Shown here piece after piece: positions 32,658 through 36,334 of a DNA stretch of 36,334 nt (positions within the stretch are counted from its first letter, which is position 1; the number at the start of each line of letters is the position of its first letter). Both the position numbers and the translations under genes were made by a program. Origin of the DNA: Pseudomonadota bacterium (GTDB taxonomy: Bacteria > Pseudomonadota > Alphaproteobacteria > Rhizobiales > Hyphomicrobiaceae). Under the pieces are notes generated by a model. The model made no database searches, was not told the DNA's origin, and was given only the letters and a program-made list of their open reading frames with translations. The stretch is taken from positions 1 to 36,334 of the forward strand of contig CAUJKI010000540.1 in the NCBI GenBank assembly GCA_963205015.1. Reading direction: 5' to 3'.

Positions 32658-33919
32658 GACAGCTTCTCCCAGGCTTTGAGAAAGAAATCGGGTGCGCCGA
32701 AATTACCGGACTTGAGCGCGAGAACCATGTCGCGCTCGCCGATCGCACGCGTCCACGGCACGCCGGGGTCGATCTCGGGGCCGATCTCGAGCGCGGTCAC
32801 GCCGAGGCCGTTGACTACGGCGCCCGACGTTTCGCCGCCCGCAACGATGATGCGGCTGAAGCCAGCGTCGCTGAGCCCGATGGCGACCTTAGCCAACGCT
32901 TCCTCGACGATGGCGCCCGCCTTGTCGCGTCCGAGTTTGGCTTGTGCCGCGCCGACCGCTTCCGGGTCGGCACTCGAATAGACGAGTGGCGGCCGTTCGG
33001 CGGCCTGATCTTTCACCCAGGCGACGATGCGCGCGGCCGTCAATTCGCCCGATGCAAGGGCGAGCGGATCGATGCGCAATGTGGGCAGACCAGCAGCGAT
33101 CGCGGCCTGCACTTGGCCACGTGTCGCGGTGCTGCAGCTTCCGGCGAGGATAAGCGCGCGGCCCTTTGGCGCGCGCATGGATGCCGGCGCGTCGGCGGCT
33201 TCCATCAGCCCCTCGCGCACGAAGTTCGCGGGAAGGCCGAGTGCGACGCCGGAGCCGCCGGTGATCAGCTTCATGCCGGCGGCGGCCGTGCCCATGTCCA
33301 CGAGATGGCGGTCGGTGATCGCGTCGAGGACGAGAAAGCGTTCGTCGCGCTGGTCTGCGGCGGCGATTGCCGCTTTGATCGCATCCGCGCCCGCATCGAC
33401 AACCGCGAAAGGCACAAGCCCAACCTTGAGCTTTGTCTGTCGCTGCAGGACGCGCACCAGGTTCGAGTCGCGCATCGGCGTCAGCGGGTGGTCCTTCATC
33501 GGGCTCTCGGCGAGCGGTACGTCGCCGACAAAGAGATTGCCCTGATAAACGGTCCGTTTGTTCGTCGGAAAGGCCGGGCACACGATTGCCTGCCGTGCGC
33601 CGAGATGCTCGAGCAATGCCTCCGCGACGGGGCCGATATTGCCCTCGTCCGTCGAGTCGAACGTCGAGCAGTATTTGAAGAAGAGCTGCTTCGCGCCGCC
33701 CGCGAGCAATGCATCCGCCGCTTCAAGCGAGAGCGAGACGGCCTCGCCGACTGGGCACGTTCGCGTCTTGAGCGCGACGACGACGGCATCGAAGCCGGAA
33801 AGGTCGGTCCCCTTGTCCGGCACCTGCATGACCTGCACGGTTCGCATGCCGCCGCGCGTCAGCATGAGCGCGAGATCGGTCGCGCCGGTCAGGTCATCAG
33901 CGATGCATCCGAGCAGCAT
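32654..33919 (-). CDS. otnK: Four-carbon acid sugar kinase (DUF1537 family), OtnK-like 3-oxo-tetronate kinase
   Basis: 421 aa. The N-terminal domain has GCIADDLTGATDLALML (4-20), the hallmark of the family. FKYCSTFDSTDEGNIGPV and CPAFPTNKRTVYQGNLFVGDVPLAESPMKDHPLTPM are also typical of OtnK. The C-terminal nucleotide-binding domain has ILAGSCSTATRGQV and IIVAGGETSGAVVNGL. It phosphorylates 3-oxo-tetronates (L-threonate, D-threonate or D-erythronate routes). GGGAGG precedes ATG 33919. It lies 42 bp after the molybdenum hydroxylase gene. Confidence 0.93.
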   Translation of the reverse strand: MLLGCIADDLTGATDLALMLTRGGMRTVQVMQVPDKGTDLSGFDAVVVALKTRTCPVGEAVSLSLEAADALLAGGAKQLFFKYCSTFDSTDEGNIGPVAEALLEHLGARQAIVCPAFPTNKRTVYQGNLFVGDVPLAESPMKDHPLTPMRDSNLVRVLQRQTKLKVGLVPFAVVDAGADAIKAAIAAADQRDERFLVLDAITDRHLVDMGTAAAGMKLITGGSGVALGLPANFVREGLMEAADAPASMRAPKGRALILAGSCSTATRGQVQAAIAAGLPTLRIDPLALASGELTAARIVAWVKDQAAERPPLVYSSADPEAVGAAQAKLGRDKAGAIVEEALAKVAIGLSDAGFSRIIVAGGETSGAVVNGLGVTALEIGPEIDPGVPWTRAIGERDMVLALKSGNFGAPDFFLKAWEKLS

Positions 33920-33961
33920 GGCGTCGGCCTCCCTGGGGCAGCGTGGTTTCCTGGCGATCTT

Positions 33962-36277
33962 TTATGCCGCCTTGGCCTTTCGCGCACTCTCGATGGCCTG
34001 CCAGATTCGCGCTGGCGTCGCCGGCATCTCGATGTGGGTGATTCCGAGCGGGGCGAGCGCATCGCAGACGGCATTGATCGTGGCCGCGAGCGAGCCGACC
34101 GTGCCGGCTTCGCCGACGCCCTTGGCACCGAGCGAATTGACCTTGGTCGGCACTTCCCGCGTGCGAATGTTGATGTTCGGCAGGTCCTGCGCGCGCGGGA
34201 TCATGTAGTCCATGAACGAGCCCGTCGAGAGCTGCGCCGTCTCCTGATCATAGACGATCGTCTCGCCGATGGCCTGGGCGATGCCTTGCGCGACACCGCC
34301 ATGGATCTGGCCGCGCGCGAGTGTCGGATTGATAACCGTGCCGATGTCCTCGACGATGGTGTAGCGCACGATCTCGAGCGAGCCCGTGTCCGGATCGATC
34401 TCGACCTCGCACATGTGGCAGCCGTTGGGGTAAGTGACCGATGGCGGCTGGAACTCTCCCGCGGCGGTGTATCCGTCCTCGTTCGTCTTCTCCACGTGCT
34501 CGGCAATCTCGAAGAGAGAGATGGAGCGGTTGGTGCCGGTGCGGCGGAAATGCGCCTCTGCAAACTCGATTTCCTCGGGTTTTGCCTCAAGGAGCTCGGC
34601 GGCGATGTCACGTCCCTTGGCAATCGTGTTGTCGATCGTGATCGCGACGCAGGCACCGCCGACGCCGACACTGCTCGAGCCGCCATTGCCGCGGCCGCCC
34701 GGCAGCAGGTCGGTGTCACCCTGCACGTAGCGCACCTTGTCGACCGGCACGCCGAGACGCTGGGCAACGAGCTGCGAGAGCATCGTCTCGAGGCCCTGGC
34801 CGACGCTCATCACGCCCGCATGGAGCGTCACCGTACCATCGCTCGAGACGCGGATTGCGGAGAAGTCCTTGCCGGGCTTGACGAAGGGGCCGCCGGCCAC
34901 CTCGATCGGATTGGCGATGCCGAGGCCGCGCAGCTTGCCACGCTTCGCCGCCTCCGTGCGGCGCGCCTCGAAGCCGGCGCGGTCGGCAAGCTCGGCCGCG
35001 CCCGTCATGTTCCCTTCGAATTCGCCGCAGTCGTAGATGAACGTGAAGCCCGTGTCGTAGGGCATGGCCGTCGGCGGCACGAGATTGCGCAAGCGGAGCT
35101 GATAAGGATCGATCTTCATCTCGCGCGCGGCGAGATCGATCAGGCGCTCGATGGCATAGGTCGCCTCGGGGCGGCCGGCACCGCGATAAGGGGCCGAGGT
35201 CTGCCGGTTGGTGAAGATTCCGCGCACGCTCGCGACGATGGTGGGGATGCGATAGACGCCGGCGATGCCGCCGAGATTGCCGATCATGAACAGCGAGCGG
35301 CCGCTGAGATAGCAGCCGATATTCACGTCGAACTTCCCCCGCAGACCCAGGAACTTGCCGTCCTTGTCGAGCGCCAGCTCGGCGTCAATGCGCACGTCGC
35401 GCCCGTGATCGTCCGAAAGGAAGGATTCGCGCCGCTCGGAGATCCAGCGCACAGGGCGGCCGAGACGCTTCGCCGCCCAGAGCACGAGCACGTCCTCGGG
35501 ATAGGCGCCGCTCTTCATGCCGAAGGAGCCGCCGACGTCGCCGGCGAGAATGCGTACCTTCGACTGGTCGACCTTGAAGAGGCCCGCCAGCGTTGGGCGC
35601 ATGTTGAACGGGCCCTGCGTCGAGGCGTGAATGACGAAGCGTCCTTCGTCGTCGATCAGGCCGAGTGCGCCGCGCGGTTCCATGCTGCAGGCGGTGACCC
35701 GCGAGACATGCGACTGCAGGCGGACGACGTGCGCGGCGTCGGCGGCCGCCTTCTCGAAGGCGGCGTTGTCACCTTTCTTCCAGAGATAGGCGATGTTGTC
35801 GGGAACCTCGTCCCATACGGCCGGCGCGCCGGATGCAAGAGCTGGCTCGAAGTCCGCGACGGCATCGAGTGGCTCGTAGTCGATCTCGACCAGCTCGCCC
35901 GCGACTTCCGCCTGCTCGACGCTCTCCGCGACGACAAGCACAACGCACTCGCCGACAAAGCGGACGCGGTCGCGTGCGAGCACGGGGCGCTTGGCCTGAT
36001 GGGCCTTCTGGCCGTCGGACTTCGGCAGCTCGACGCCGCAGGGAAGATCGCTGATGCCGTCCGCGGCGAGATCGGCCCCAGTCAGAACAGCGAGCACGCC
36101 CGGCACGGCCTTGGCGGCCGTCATGTCGATGCTGCGGATCTTCGCGTGCGCGTGCACCGAGCGGACCGTGAAGGCGTGCACGAGGCGCGGCAGACGCAGG
36201 TCGGCCACATAACGACCACGGCCCGTCGCCAGACGCTCATCCTCGATCCGGCCCGTGTACGCGATCGTCTCGGTCAT
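33962..36277 (-). CDS. Molybdenum hydroxylase large subunit (xanthine dehydrogenase / form II CoxL family)
   Basis: 771 aa. Landmarks: TGRGRYVADLRLP near the N-terminus, GDVGGSFGMKSGAYPED (about 247-262), the active-site loop PYRGAGRPEA (363-372) and the catalytic Glu in GVGEAGT (E723). The loop is AYRGAGR-type (form II), not the Cys-containing loop of true CO dehydrogenase, so an aldehyde or heterocycle oxidase is expected. It binds the molybdopterin cytosine dinucleotide cofactor. FAD and 2Fe-2S subunits are not in the window; they may lie beyond its right edge. GGAG precedes ATG 36277. It is first of four closely spaced minus-strand genes. Confidence 0.93.
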   Translation of the reverse strand: MTETIAYTGRIEDERLATGRGRYVADLRLPRLVHAFTVRSVHAHAKIRSIDMTAAKAVPGVLAVLTGADLAADGISDLPCGVELPKSDGQKAHQAKRPVLARDRVRFVGECVVLVVAESVEQAEVAGELVEIDYEPLDAVADFEPALASGAPAVWDEVPDNIAYLWKKGDNAAFEKAAADAAHVVRLQSHVSRVTACSMEPRGALGLIDDEGRFVIHASTQGPFNMRPTLAGLFKVDQSKVRILAGDVGGSFGMKSGAYPEDVLVLWAAKRLGRPVRWISERRESFLSDDHGRDVRIDAELALDKDGKFLGLRGKFDVNIGCYLSGRSLFMIGNLGGIAGVYRIPTIVASVRGIFTNRQTSAPYRGAGRPEATYAIERLIDLAAREMKIDPYQLRLRNLVPPTAMPYDTGFTFIYDCGEFEGNMTGAAELADRAGFEARRTEAAKRGKLRGLGIANPIEVAGGPFVKPGKDFSAIRVSSDGTVTLHAGVMSVGQGLETMLSQLVAQRLGVPVDKVRYVQGDTDLLPGGRGNGGSSSVGVGGACVAITIDNTIAKGRDIAAELLEAKPEEIEFAEAHFRRTGTNRSISLFEIAEHVEKTNEDGYTAAGEFQPPSVTYPNGCHMCEVEIDPDTGSLEIVRYTIVEDIGTVINPTLARGQIHGGVAQGIAQAIGETIVYDQETAQLSTGSFMDYMIPRAQDLPNINIRTREVPTKVNSLGAKGVGEAGTVGSLAATINAVCDALAPLGITHIEMPATPARIWQAIESARKAKAA

Positions 36278-36334
36278 CCGTATTCTCCGTAAAACCTCTC
36301 AGGCTTGGCGACAACCATAGTGGCGGAGCGCCGT

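Noticed and set aside
32942-36292. A 1116-codon open frame on the plus strand
   Set aside because: It is antisense to the molybdenum hydroxylase and OtnK-like genes, which have clear family motifs. Its composition (runs of Asp, Arg, Ala, His) is that of a high-GC shadow frame.

Overview
The window is high-GC DNA from an alphaproteobacterium, most likely of the order Hyphomicrobiales. This rests on gene families and codon character (CtrA-clade-style IspG, ArgJ and 3-hydroxybutyrate dehydrogenase, a DUF1127 protein, a class A RNase P RNA, GC-rich palindromic repeats). No genus can be named from the sequence alone.

Layout. (1) 1-1590: 3' end of a group-4 hydrogenase-like operon. The large subunit lacks most Ni-Fe cysteine ligands; the small subunit keeps its Fe-S ligands. 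(2) 1556-3462, minus strand: a P-loop kinase and a luciferase-like flavin monooxygenase. (3) 3863-8871: infC (probably starting at an ATA codon), pheT, and a Na/Pi cotransporter-PhoU fusion behind a Pho box. rpmI, rplT and pheS, which usually lie between infC and pheT, are absent. (4) 8880-14377: GNAT acetyltransferase, an inverted pair of palindromic repeats, rnpB, aldehyde dehydrogenase, CBS-pair protein, DUF1127 protein, a small unknown protein, a LysR regulator, an 85-bp tandem duplication and tRNA-Leu(UAA).

(5) 14474-23161 is the most interesting part. A class III adenylate cyclase and a Crp-family regulator are divergently transcribed from one intergenic region. Around them lie a split DevBCA-type ABC exporter (adaptor on the minus strand, permease and ATPase on the plus strand), an Est30-like alpha/beta hydrolase, two exported proteins of unknown function, a DUF2147 protein and a small cold-shock-like protein. 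Six copies of an 18-bp palindrome (consensus CTGTTYC-N4-GGAACAG, that is TGTTC-N6-GAACA) sit only in front of these transcription units. The geometry is that of a CRP site (TGTGA-N6-TCACA) with a changed half-site. The Crp-like protein keeps the Arg that reads the retained G and lacks the Glu and Arg that read the altered position. I infer a local cAMP-Crp regulon controlling an envelope or export function.

(6) 23396-31243: family III CoA-transferase, 3-hydroxybutyrate dehydrogenase, argJ (minus), an orphan ZnuB-like permease, ispG, apaG, argE and a small possible ribbon-helix-helix protein. (7) 31244-36277, minus strand: an apparent operon of a molybdenum hydroxylase large subunit, an OtnK-type kinase, an OtnC-type decarboxylase/aldolase and an SDR dehydrogenase, which looks like catabolism of a four-carbon acid sugar or a related compound.
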